Below are positions 1 to 6,910 of a stretch of DNA of 46,934 nt, one piece after another. Source of the stretch: Fructobacillus fructosus KCTC 3544 (GTDB taxonomy: Bacteria; Bacillota; Bacilli; Lactobacillales; Lactobacillaceae). The DNA lies in NCBI RefSeq assembly GCF_001438695.1, contig NZ_JQBH01000010.1:3074-50007 (forward strand), written 5' to 3'. A program made the position numbers and the translations under genes. Position 1 is the first letter of the stretch; each line of letters opens with the position of its first letter. The notes under the pieces were generated by a model that had not been told where the DNA came from, did not search any database, and worked only from the letters and a program-made list of their open reading frames with translations.

Positions 1-1
1 T

Positions 2-313
2 GTCAAAACGGCGAACATGATCAGCCTTCCTTTTGCAGATAAAAAGTTTGACTATGTCGTATCCAGTTTAGCCTTCCACAATATAAAGCCGGCTTCCGCA
101 AGAATACATGCACTAGAAGAAGCTGTACGTGTTCTTAGTGACAATGGTTCTCTAATCATTGTAGACACTGGCCATCACAAAAAAGAATACACAGACGCGC
201 TCGCTAGCTTGGGGCTTAAAGTCATAGAAGCTAAAACATACGGTGTATCTGGCTGGTGGACAGGTCCATGGATGCCCACCTATTCCATTATCGCAAAACG
301 AGAACATTCATAA
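2..313 (+). CDS. SAM-dependent methyltransferase, C-terminal part (5' end outside window)
   Basis: The reading frame is open from the first full codon of the window, so the gene starts upstream. The visible 103 residues match the second half of a class I SAM methyltransferase: a segment LPFADKKFDYVVSSLAFHNI typical of the region after motif III, an acidic helix with EEAVRVL, then GSLIIVDTGHH, the strand-5 region often seen in UbiE/BioC-like enzymes. The end is IIAKREHS. An 8-bp terminator follows the stop. Substrate unknown; these enzymes methylate anything from quinones to antibiotics. Confidence 0.75.
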   Translation, partial: VKTANMISLPFADKKFDYVVSSLAFHNIKPASARIHALEEAVRVLSDNGSLIIVDTGHHKKEYTDALASLGLKVIEAKTYGVSGWWTGPWMPTYSIIAKREHS

Positions 314-324
314 ATTATGTAATT

Positions 325-351
325 AGCCTACTCAGACAAGTAGGCTTTTTA
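325..351 (+). terminator. intrinsic terminator after the methyltransferase
   Basis: AGCCTACT (325-332) pairs perfectly with AGTAGGCT (339-346) over a 6-nt loop and is followed by TTTTTAT. It lies 12 nt after the methyltransferase stop. Confidence 0.8.
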
Positions 352-437
352 TATTGGAGATGTACACAATCACTAAAAAATACTACCCTTTTCTGGGGAT
401 GTGGTTTGTGACTTTTTAGGTGTGACCTTGTGACTTA

Positions 438-1007
438 CTAACTGAACGCCTTTTGAGCTTGCTCCCATTGCTCTTTAATTGCCTTGTCATGCGCTTCCTT
501 TCTCTTTCCGTAAAGTGCATACAGATTACTTAATTGTCGGCCTATGCTACATATTTCATCCATTTTCTTATTGTAAGTAGCCCAGTGCATCCCCTTCGGC
601 CGTTTTGGTGTAATGTACAGTCTATAAGCTAGATCACAGGCTAATAGATGGCCTAAGCCCACATAACTGTTATACAAACCCGGGTCTAGATTGTTAATAA
701 GATTTAGCTGTTTATCGTGTAATGCCATAATTTTAGTGAAAGTGTGACGTCTGGCTTTATTATCTTGCCCAGCGTAATACAACCCCGCACACACTCGGCA
801 TATTACTGCCCGACCTACTTGATACAATGCCCCTTTTCGCTTCTCACAGTAAGGACAAACAAACCAAAAACGTTTACCGCCATAATTAGGTTTAGTTGTT
901 GCTAAAGCTATCTTGTGCCCCTGCCACTTAACAAGATGAGCACGGGGAGGTTTGCTAAAGTCTATTTCCTTGATATTTAGTTTTGGATAGCTTGTGACCT
1001 TTTGCAT
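438..1007 (-). CDS. zinc-ribbon protein of unknown function
   Basis: I chose the ATG at 1007, giving 189 aa, because AAGGG lies just upstream of it; a GTG at 1064 would add 19 residues but has no ribosome site. A probable zinc ribbon is formed by CPYC and CRVC about 20 residues apart in the pattern W.VCPYC..R...LY......CRVC..LYY. That pattern recurs in uncharacterised proteins of mobile elements. After it come about 100 mostly charged helical residues, with many Lys/Arg near the C-terminus. No transmembrane segment. Function unknown; nucleic-acid binding is only a guess. Confidence 0.6.
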   Translation of the reverse strand: MQKVTSYPKLNIKEIDFSKPPRAHLVKWQGHKIALATTKPNYGGKRFWFVCPYCEKRKGALYQVGRAVICRVCAGLYYAGQDNKARRHTFTKIMALHDKQLNLINNLDPGLYNSYVGLGHLLACDLAYRLYITPKRPKGMHWATYNKKMDEICSIGRQLSNLYALYGKRKEAHDKAIKEQWEQAQKAFS

Positions 1008-1178
1008 TGCAACCCTTAATTTATGTCTAAAACAATAAGCAAATTTTGCAACCTTGTTGCACACTTTTTAAAGCTCTTTAGTCTACTATCGTTATTATAT
1101 CAACCTCTATAAGCCTGTAACCATGTAACTTTTAGGGTGCAACCTTTTGCAACGTTGCAACACTATTTAAGTGCGTTC

Positions 1179-1206
1179 TTGATCGTATAGGCATAGTTTT
1201 TATAAC
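1179..1206 (+). promoter_or_regulatory. candidate promoter for the structured RNA
   Basis: TTGATC (1179-1184) and TATAAC (1201-1206) are separated by 16 nt, a reasonable sigma-A promoter. It points into the hairpin-rich, gene-free block and would start RNA near 1213. Confidence 0.35.
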
Positions 1207-1269
1207 AGATTTTCTGAGGTTTAGGCATAGGTTTTTAGGGCAGGTTTTAGCAAGATCATAGGCACAAAA

Positions 1270-1296
1270 ATAGCCCTACTCGTTTGAGTAAGGCTT
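1270..1296. terminator. terminator-like hairpin
   Basis: AGCC-C-TACTC / GAGTA-A-GGCT with a GTTT loop and one mismatch. It is followed by TTTTG on the plus strand and a T-rich ATTTTTG on the minus strand. It may be a bidirectional terminator or part of the 5' domain of the structured RNA. Confidence 0.4.
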
Positions 1297-1744
1297 TTGT
1301 TATTGGGGATGTTTTACGCATGCCCACATACAAATAGCGAAGTTTAAAGTGTACCCATCCCCGTTACATGCTTGCTACTTTGTAACGTTCACGCTTTTAA
1401 TGTCTTTCCCAACTTCTTGGGAACATTCCACACAAGTGGAGAAAATGAAAACAAGTAGTTGTTTTCGTTGCCAGTTCTGGCAATGTTTCCCCACTGATGG
1501 GGAACGGTCTAAATTAAACTTAGAGTGTCGCGTTTCGTTACTCCCCTATGTCGGTCTAGATTAAACCTAGGTCGTGACCTGCACCGACTACATGTAGGGA
1601 CAGGTTGCCTTCCTGACCTGACTCGGTAAATCACAGTATCAGGTCTGCCACTTCTGGCAGAAAGCTGGGGTAACGTTTTGTTATGGCGGGTCAACTTTGA
1701 ACACTGTAAGTCAAAATACAAGTGTGGATAGATCCACGGTTGTC

Positions 1745-1776
1745 AAAGGGGTGTCTATTTTGGACACTCCTTTTTG
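1745..1776 (+). terminator. intrinsic terminator of the hairpin-array RNA
   Basis: AAAGGGGTGTC (1745-1755) pairs with GACACTCCTTT (1763-1773) over 11 bp with one G-U, loop TATTTTG, then TTTTTG. No protein gene precedes it, so it argues for an RNA gene on the plus strand. Confidence 0.7.
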
Positions 1777-1928
1777 TTTTCGCCACTTTTGGCAAAGGCG
1801 TCGGCAAATCACCGCCCCCCTATCTTGATTATTTAATACGACACACACATATTGTCATCAAACAGACAAGGGGCAGGGGCTTTTTTGTTTTAGTTCTGTT
1901 TACGTCCAATCATACTAGAACAAATTAA

Positions 1929-1946
1929 AAAGCCTATACGGGCTTT
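1929..1946 (-). terminator. terminator of the 1978-2334 gene
   Basis: AAAGCC (1929-1934) and GGCTTT (1941-1946) form a short hairpin. Read on the minus strand, it is followed by TTTTTAATTT. It lies about 30 nt after the stop of the upstream minus-strand gene. Confidence 0.6.
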
Positions 1947-1977
1947 ATATGGCGTATTTATTTAAGGCCTATTAACT

Positions 1978-2334
1978 CTAATATTGCTTCATTATAATTA
2001 ATTTGCTGCCCTTGGCTCTTTCTGATAACTTAATTGACTTGGCTAGCCTGTTTAGCTCATTATTGACCTCTTGTATAACGGCAGTAGGCGCTACTATGTT
2101 GTAATACTCACCAAATGGTTTACGGTGTTTGTAGTGATCATGTTGCATTTGCACGATTTCAGGCGGTAGCGTAGCCACATATGGGTCAAGCGTCCGATGT
2201 ATTTCTTCCCACAAGTTACAGTTTTCTTCTGCGAAACGATTATTAAAACCTGCCCTTTTTAATTGTTCGATGTTCTCCAACGTCCAACCATTGCAACCTG
2301 TAAAGTATTGGCTAAGTATTTCCCTTTTGTTCAT
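1978..2334 (-). CDS. small hypothetical protein of the element
   Basis: I chose the ATG at 2334, giving 118 aa, because a G-rich GGGGG lies about 8 nt upstream; a GTG four codons earlier is possible. The protein is acidic to neutral and helical, with no signal peptide or membrane segment, starts MNKREILSQYFTGCNG and ends in a basic KGSKLIIMKQY. I do not recognise the family. Its own terminator follows. Position inside the AT-rich block suggests a phage or integrative-element gene. Confidence 0.5.
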   Translation of the reverse strand: MNKREILSQYFTGCNGWTLENIEQLKRAGFNNRFAEENCNLWEEIHRTLDPYVATLPPEIVQMQHDHYKHRKPFGEYYNIVAPTAVIQEVNNELNRLAKSIKLSERAKGSKLIIMKQY

Positions 2335-2569
2335 GTCATCCCCCACAAAGACTTTTAAGACAATTATACAAGAAGACCCGACGCACTAATTCGGTGCACC
2401 AGCGCGCTTGCAGACACGGAGGTCAATAGGTGCGTGGATGTAACCACACCCTGAAAATCAAACAAGCGTACTTTCAGGTACGGTTGTTAGTTGTCCACTA
2501 CTGGACAATACAAAAATATTCGTTACTGCTGGAAGGCGTTTTATCGTTGAGTTATGGCAATATAAAAAT

Positions 2570-2781
2570 ATCCGCTACTTTTTCCGCTACAATTTCAAGC
2601 CGTGTTGTTGTTCCTTACTGCGGTACTGATCCTTGTACTTTAGCGCGCTAATAACAATTTTTCCGCTTTTATCCGTCTTTTTCCGCTACTTTTCTGCTAT
2701 TTAGGCAAAATAAAAACGGCTATAAAAGCCGTTACATTGCTGGGGTGCAACCTTTATTTTATCCGCTACTTTTTCCGCTAC
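2570..2781. repeat. five copies of octamer TCCGCTAC
   Basis: TCCGCTAC occurs at 2571-2578, 2583-2590, 2682-2689, 2762-2769 and 2774-2781. Two of the pairs have an identical 12-nt period, so a 21-bp block is exactly duplicated at 2570-2590 and 2761-2781. Repeats of this kind beside an attachment site are typical of integrase arm-binding sites; iterons are an alternative. Confidence 0.6.
2713..2733 (-). terminator. terminator downstream of ssrA
   Basis: AACGGCT (2715-2721) pairs with AGCCGTT (2727-2733). On the minus strand the stem runs into TTTTTATTTTG. It is the first terminator after tmRNA, about 145 nt beyond its 3' end and inside the putative element, so it could end the tmRNA precursor or belong to the element. 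Confidence 0.6.
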
Positions 2782-2789
2782 TTTTGTTG

Positions 2790-2875
2790 ATTGTCAGTGA
2801 CGTTCAGTGACGGTCAAAAAATCAAAATAGCTTAAGAGTGGGATTTTTGACGCCTCTTGACGTCTCCTGATGTTA
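2790..2875. repeat. two further tandem repeat pairs beside the ssrA 3' end
   Basis: Reading away from tmRNA on the minus strand, GGAGACGTCA is followed at once by AGAGGCGTCA, and further on CGTCACTGA occurs twice 10-11 nt apart. With the TCCGCTAC repeats this makes a dense array of directly repeated short sites within 310 bp of the ssrA end, consistent with an attachment region. Function inferred. Confidence 0.45.
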
Positions 2876-2879
2876 CCAA

Positions 2880-3233
2880 TGGACCCGAGGGGAGTCGAAC
2901 CCCTGTCCAAACCATCCGCCACGCTAGCGTCTACATTCATAGGGCAATCATTGTTACCGCAACCAAAGCAGCCATTGTCCAGAACTTGACTTTGGCTGGG
3001 ATCGAATTGATTTAAGTTACATCGCGCCGACATCGTCATGCAACCGAGCTAACCATTTATAAGAGTATACTCACCATGTTAGCCTAACGAGTATACCCAC
3101 GTGTCACTGGTTTTTAGGCAGCGACAGCGTAAGAGTTATTGTTTTTTGCAGTTAAATAGTCTGCCTGCTTAACGCCCAGATGGCGGAATGCAGCTAGCGC
3201 TCGTAATAGCCTGTCGAATTCCGGGACGAGCCC
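2880..3233 (-). ncRNA. ssrA: tmRNA (ssrA)
   Basis: Transfer-messenger RNA rescues stalled ribosomes and tags the stalled peptide. The 5' end GGGCTCG pairs with the 3' end CGGGTCC, forming the acceptor stem. A T-arm with GGTTCGACTCCCC-type sequence sits at the 3' end, and GGAATTCGACAGGC matches the conserved 5' region. The tag frame at 3114-3149 (minus) reads AKNNNSYAVAA and then TAA, starting at the usual GCA resume codon. CCA is not encoded. The gene follows the accA terminator, and its 3' end is the likely integration site of the DNA at 1-2880. Confidence 0.97.
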
Positions 3234-3242
3234 AAATAAAAA

Positions 3243-3267
3243 GCGCTGAGAAAAAGTTCCTCAGCAC
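3243..3267 (-). terminator. terminator of the fatty-acid operon, overlapping the ssrA leader
   Basis: GCGCTGAG (3243-3250) pairs with CTCAGCAC (3260-3267), 8 bp with one wobble. On the minus strand it is followed by TTTTTATTT. It lies 45 nt after the accA stop and only 10 nt before the tmRNA 5' end. Confidence 0.75.
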
Positions 3268-3268
3268 T

Positions 3269-3274
3269 ATTATA
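3269..3274 (-). promoter_or_regulatory. candidate -10 of the ssrA promoter
   Basis: TATAAT on the minus strand, just upstream of the terminator hairpin. A start about 7 nt downstream would put that hairpin inside the tmRNA precursor, about 30 nt before the mature 5' end, which RNase P would remove. The -35 (TTCTTT at 17 nt) is weak. Confidence 0.5.
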
Positions 3275-3311
3275 GCAAAGTTCTTCTTTGGAAAGAACCA
3301 CTCGATTCAAA

Positions 3312-4109
3312 TTAGAAAGCACGGTAACGTGCTCGACGGCTTTCGATGAGTTCACGCTTTGGCAGCGCCTGCATGGCATCGAATTCCTCAACTAACTTTT
3401 CCTGCATGCCTTCAAAAATCTTGGCATGGTGGCGGCCCTCAGGGATTATCTGGTCAATGACATGCTTCTCTAACAAGTCTGCAGGAGTAATACCCATAAT
3501 GGCAGCCGCTTCTTCCGAACGCTTGGCATCTTTCCAGAGGATAGAGGCGAAACCTTCGGGTGAAAGGATTGAGTAGGTGGCGTTTTCAAACATCCACACT
3601 TGGTCGGCTGTGGCCAATGCCAAAGCCCCACCAGAACCACCTTCACCATAAATGATGGCGATCATTGGCACGGTCAACTTCATGGATTCAAGGATGGACT
3701 GTGCAATGGCTTCTCCCTGCCCTTGCGCTTCCGCTTCCATTCCGGGAAAAGCACCCGGAGTGTTAATCAGTGTAATAATCGGACGGTTAAACTTGGCGGC
3801 CTGCTTCATCAGGCGCTGGGCCTTTCGGTAGCCCCATGGCTGTGGGGAACCATTCCGCTTTGACAACTTATCGTGAATATCAACACCCTTATCGATGGCA
3901 ATGATGGTAACCGGACGCCCTTTCAAGCGACCAATTCCCCCAATGACTGATGTATCGTCAGCAGACAGGCGGTCCCCGTGAAACTCGATAAAGTCAGAAA
4001 CCAAACCGTTGATTAACTCGCGGGCCAGGAAACGGTCTTCACGAGACTTTTTCACAACTTCAGCCGGATTGACATCTTTTTTGAAGATTGTTTTAACGAA
4101 CTCAAACAT
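3312..4109 (-). CDS. accA: acetyl-CoA carboxylase carboxyltransferase subunit alpha
   Basis: AccA and AccD form the carboxyltransferase that moves CO2 from biotin on AccB to acetyl-CoA, giving malonyl-CoA. I chose ATG 4109 (265 aa, MFEFVKTIFKK) because AGGAGGTT lies at the right distance; the open frame runs 27 codons further up through accD sequence. Crotonase-fold features are visible: ELINGLVSDFIEFHGDR, then GGIGRLKGRPV, TPGAFPGMEAE and GEGGSGGALAL (oxyanion-hole glycines). It overlaps accD by 8 bp, so translation is coupled. Last gene of the operon; a terminator follows. Confidence 0.96.
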   Translation of the reverse strand: MFEFVKTIFKKDVNPAEVVKKSREDRFLARELINGLVSDFIEFHGDRLSADDTSVIGGIGRLKGRPVTIIAIDKGVDIHDKLSKRNGSPQPWGYRKAQRLMKQAAKFNRPIITLINTPGAFPGMEAEAQGQGEAIAQSILESMKLTVPMIAIIYGEGGSGGALALATADQVWMFENATYSILSPEGFASILWKDAKRSEEAAAIMGITPADLLEKHVIDQIIPEGRHHAKIFEGMQEKLVEEFDAMQALPKRELIESRRARYRAF

Positions 4110-4953
4110 CGGCAACCTCCTGCTGGTGCATGGCAACAATCTGACCAATGATGCCAGCCAATTCTTGTCTTGGCACAATTTTGTCAACAAAGCCGTTTTC
4201 CAGGAGCGTTTCTACCCGTTGGAAATCCTTTGGTAACTTTTCGTGAATGGTTGATTCAATGACACGGGCACCGGCAAAACCAACAAGAGCGTGTGGTTCA
4301 GCCAAAGTCACGTCACCCTGCATGGCGAAAGAAGCGGTAACACCACCAGTTGTTGGGTCAGTCAACACAACTAAGTACAGTAAGCCAGCTTCTTGATGAG
4401 CAGCTACAGCACCCGAAATCTTCGCCATCTGCATGAGGGAGTTAATCCCTTCTTGCATCCGGGCACCACCAGACGCAGTGAAAAGTACGACTGGTAGACG
4501 ATGAGCCGTTGCGTGTTCGAAGAGGCGGGTAATTTTTTCACCCGTTTGTGAACCGAGGGACCCCATCATGAAATAAGAATCCATGATGCCAAGGGCCACT
4601 TCCTGACCATCAATCTTTCCGGTTCCAGTCAAAACCGACTCATTCATGTCCGTTTGTTTCTTGGCCCGATCGAGCTTCCCTTGGTACCCCGGAAAGTCGG
4701 TCTGATCAATCGTCAAATCCGCGTTCATTTCAACGAAATCCGTGGCAAAGAGGGCCACACGTTCGCGCGCCTGCAAACGGAAACCATAGTTACAGTTCGG
4801 GCAAACACGGTAATCACCCAATTGCTTGTTGTAAATCTGCGTACCACAGTAGGGGCATGCTAAAAACAAACCATCTGGGATTCGGTCACGAACTTCGTCC
4901 GTTACCTTAAACTTATTATTATCGACTTTATTGTCGGAAGAAAACAAATCCAT
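4102..4953 (-). CDS. accD: acetyl-CoA carboxylase carboxyltransferase subunit beta
   Basis: Partner of AccA in the carboxyltransferase. At 283 aa it has the usual length. An N-terminal zinc finger is formed by CPYC and CPNC about 19 residues apart (about residues 34-56), the mark of bacterial AccD. The crotonase-type core shows FTASGGARMQEG, GAVAAH, DPTTGGVTASFAMQGD and EPHALVGFAGARVIE. It is preceded by a 64-nt gap after accC and overlaps accA by 8 bp. The zinc finger is known in this family to bind nucleic acid and substrate in E. coli. Confidence 0.96.
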   Translation of the reverse strand: MDLFSSDNKVDNNKFKVTDEVRDRIPDGLFLACPYCGTQIYNKQLGDYRVCPNCNYGFRLQARERVALFATDFVEMNADLTIDQTDFPGYQGKLDRAKKQTDMNESVLTGTGKIDGQEVALGIMDSYFMMGSLGSQTGEKITRLFEHATAHRLPVVLFTASGGARMQEGINSLMQMAKISGAVAAHQEAGLLYLVVLTDPTTGGVTASFAMQGDVTLAEPHALVGFAGARVIESTIHEKLPKDFQRVETLLENGFVDKIVPRQELAGIIGQIVAMHQQEVADV

Positions 4954-5017
4954 ATTATGTGGGCAAAGCCCGCTCCTTTCTCAATTGGTTAGTTACAACC
5001 TAACCGTTGAAAAGACC

Positions 5018-6394
5018 TTATACGTCAGTTGCCAGACTAGCTTCCCATTCCGGCAAGAAATGCTCTTCTAAGTACTTGGTCGTGAACTGGTCAGTTAGCA
5101 CACCCTCATCTTTTAACAAGGCTTCTTGAAAATTCTTAGAAGTCGACACACCGACGATTGACGTTTCATCAATCATTCGAGCCAACTTGGCGATGGCTTC
5201 TTCACGCGTTTCATCGTGAGCAATCAGCTTGGCAATCATTGAGTCGTAGAAGGGTTGAATCATGTCGCCGTTATACAGTGCGGAATCGATTCGAACACCG
5301 GGTCCACCGGTTGGCAGAAAGACAAAGTCGACTTTTCCAGCTGATGGGGCAAAGTTGGCTTCAGGTTTCTCGGCGGTCAAACGCATTTCGACAGCATGAC
5401 CTTGAATCTTGACGTCCTCTTGCTTCAATGGCAAAGTTTCACCGGCGGCCACTTGAACCTGCAGGCGAACCAAGTCAAGGCCCGTCACCATTTCAGTTAC
5501 GGGGTGCTCCACCTGGATACGCGTGTTCATCTCCATGAAGTAGAACTGACCAGATTGATCTTGCAAGAATTCAATCGTTCCGGTGTTTTCGTAATCGATG
5601 GCGTTCACGGCTTTGGTAACGACATCAATCATGTCTTCACGCATATCAGTCGTCATTGAAGCCGCCGGCGACTCTTCCATCACCTTTTGGTTACGACGCT
5701 GCAGGGAACAGTTACGTTCTGGGAAACAAACGACGTTACCCTGTTGATCACGAATCACTTGCATCTCAATGTGGCGGCAGTTAAGCATGACTTTTTCAAT
5801 GTACATGTGTTCGTCGCCATAGTTCAACTTGGCTTCGGCCTGGGCATTGGTAAAGTTTTCTTGCAACTCATCGTCAGCGTAAATGAAACGCATTCCCTTA
5901 CCACCACCACCGGCAGCGGCCTTCAGCAAGACTGGGTACCCAATTTCGTTGGCCACTTCGCGAGCTTCATCCACGTTGTGAATGTAGCCTAATGAACCGG
6001 GAATGACGGGAACATCGGCTTGACGCATTTCATTTCGTGCGTGTTCTTTGTTTCCCATCAAATCGATGGTTTCAGGGCGGGGACCAATCCACTTAATCCC
6101 GACATCCCCGACCATTTCAGCAAAAAGCGCGTTTTCAGACAAAAAACCGTAACCCGGGTGAATGGCCTCAGACCCTGTTAAAACAGCAGCCGAAATCACG
6201 TTTTTCATGTTGATATAGGAGTCGGCCGGCTTCGGTCCTCCGACACAGATTGCTTCATCCGCAATCTGAACGTGCAAGGAATTCTTATCCGCCGTCGAAT
6301 AGATGGCAACGGCCTTGATTCCCATTTCTTTCAGGGTACGAATGATTCGAACCGCGACTTCACCACGGTTTGCTACCAATACTTTTTTGAACAT
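5018..6394 (-). CDS. accC: acetyl-CoA carboxylase, biotin carboxylase subunit
   Basis: ATP-dependent carboxylation of biotin on AccB. Start ATG 6394 (458 aa, MFKKVLVANRGEVAVRII) follows GGAG at 7 nt; a TTG four codons earlier is in frame but less likely. Domains: N-terminal biotin-carboxylase domain (IHPGYGFLSENA), ATP-grasp with glycine-rich KAAAGGGGKGMR, ERNCSLQRRNQKVMEESP, catalytic EMNTRIQVEHPVTEMV, and a C-terminal domain with TGGPGVRID. It begins 1 nt after the fabZ stop, so the two are translationally linked. Confidence 0.97.
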   Translation of the reverse strand: MFKKVLVANRGEVAVRIIRTLKEMGIKAVAIYSTADKNSLHVQIADEAICVGGPKPADSYINMKNVISAAVLTGSEAIHPGYGFLSENALFAEMVGDVGIKWIGPRPETIDLMGNKEHARNEMRQADVPVIPGSLGYIHNVDEAREVANEIGYPVLLKAAAGGGGKGMRFIYADDELQENFTNAQAEAKLNYGDEHMYIEKVMLNCRHIEMQVIRDQQGNVVCFPERNCSLQRRNQKVMEESPAASMTTDMREDMIDVVTKAVNAIDYENTGTIEFLQDQSGQFYFMEMNTRIQVEHPVTEMVTGLDLVRLQVQVAAGETLPLKQEDVKIQGHAVEMRLTAEKPEANFAPSAGKVDFVFLPTGGPGVRIDSALYNGDMIQPFYDSMIAKLIAHDETREEAIAKLARMIDETSIVGVSTSKNFQEALLKDEGVLTDQFTTKYLEEHFLPEWEASLATDV

Positions 6395-6395
6395 T

Positions 6396-6827
6396 TTAGT
6401 CTCCAATAATAAAGGTTAGTTCAGCCGTCGTCGCCTTCTTTCCGTTTACCCAGGCAATCCCTTTTCCAGAACCAACGGGGCCACGCAAGCGATCCAAAAC
6501 GACTTCGAGCTTTACTTGGTCACCAGGACGCACCATCTTACGGTAACGGGCCTTCTTGATGCCGCCAAAGTAAGCAGTCTTACCCTTAAATTCAGGCATG
6601 GAAAGTAAGGCAACGGCGCCACACTGTGCCAGTGCTTCAACAGTCAAAGCACCTGGAAAAGTCGGGTTACCGGGAAAGTGGCCTTGGAAGATTTCTTCGT
6701 TGATTGAAATGTTCTTGATGGCTACACATTTTTCACCAGGAACCAGTTCTTCCACCGTGTCCAACATGAGCATTGGGTAGCGATGTGGCAGGATTTCTTG
6801 AATCTCTTGCGCGTTCATTAAAGACAT
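6396..6827 (-). CDS. fabZ: 3-hydroxyacyl-ACP dehydratase FabZ
   Basis: Dehydrates 3-hydroxyacyl-ACP in each elongation round. 143 aa hot-dog fold with EILPHRYPMLMLD, GHFPGNPTFPGALTVEALAQ (catalytic His and Glu) and GIKKARYRKMVRPGDQ. Ribosome site AAGGAG. It sits at the usual FabZ position between accB and accC in lactococcal/streptococcal-type clusters. The PHRYP motif separates it from the first dehydratase of the operon, which has PNRYP. Confidence 0.95.
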   Translation of the reverse strand: MSLMNAQEIQEILPHRYPMLMLDTVEELVPGEKCVAIKNISINEEIFQGHFPGNPTFPGALTVEALAQCGAVALLSMPEFKGKTAYFGGIKKARYRKMVRPGDQVKLEVVLDRLRGPVGSGKGIAWVNGKKATTAELTFIIGD

Positions 6828-6910
6828 TTTTATTCTCCTTTTGTGCCTATGTATGCCTGAACGGTCTTCGACAACCGAGCAGGCTTATGACTAAATCAAC
6901 GTTTCGGTTC

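Larger units (their letters stand above)
1213..1776 (+). ncRNA. candidate large structured ncRNA (hairpin array)
   Basis: No credible gene lies here, yet the DNA is packed with short perfect stem-loops: 1406-1423 (7 bp, CTTC loop), 1427-1440 (5 bp), 1447-1466 (8 bp, GTAG loop), 1468-1483 (6 bp), 1487-1504 (7 bp, CTGA loop), 1508-1524 and 1555-1571 (5 bp, both with loop ATTAAAC), 1644-1661 (7 bp, CTTC loop), 1724-1737 (5 bp). Longer pairings are possible, e.g. GGGGATG 1305-1311 with CATCCCC 1356-1362 and GTCGGT 1550-1555 with ACCGAC 1583-1588. It ends in an 11-bp terminator. Size, architecture and the mobile-element setting resemble the large ornate RNAs ROOL and GOLLD of Lactobacillales prophages. 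Membership is inferred from style only, and the 5' end is uncertain. Confidence 0.45.
1..2880. mobile_element. probable end of an element integrated at the ssrA 3' end
   Basis: This stretch is visibly richer in A+T than the fatty-acid operon beyond ssrA. It holds small unrecognised ORFs, long gene-free DNA and clusters of short direct repeats that stop at the last base of tmRNA. The 3' end of ssrA is a well-known attachment site for phages and integrative elements. No integrase and no second copy of the ssrA 3' end lie in the window, so the far boundary and the nature of the element are unknown. The methyltransferase fragment at the left edge may be chromosomal or cargo. Confidence 0.45.

Noticed and set aside
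1008-1064. GTG start extending the zinc-ribbon protein by 19 residues
   Set aside because: No ribosome site; ATG 1007 has AAGGG at good spacing.
1406-1504. CRISPR-like array
   Set aside because: The units are hairpins of different sequence, not identical direct repeats with spacers, and no cas gene is near.
1349-1928. Three open frames of 68-71 codons in the hairpin block (both strands)
   Set aside because: No ribosome sites and Cys/Trp/Arg-rich composition unlike real proteins here. They cross perfect hairpins whose pairing explains the sequence better.
4110-4190. 27-codon N-terminal extension of accA
   Set aside because: The extension is out-of-frame accD coding sequence; the proper start with AGGAGG is at 4109.
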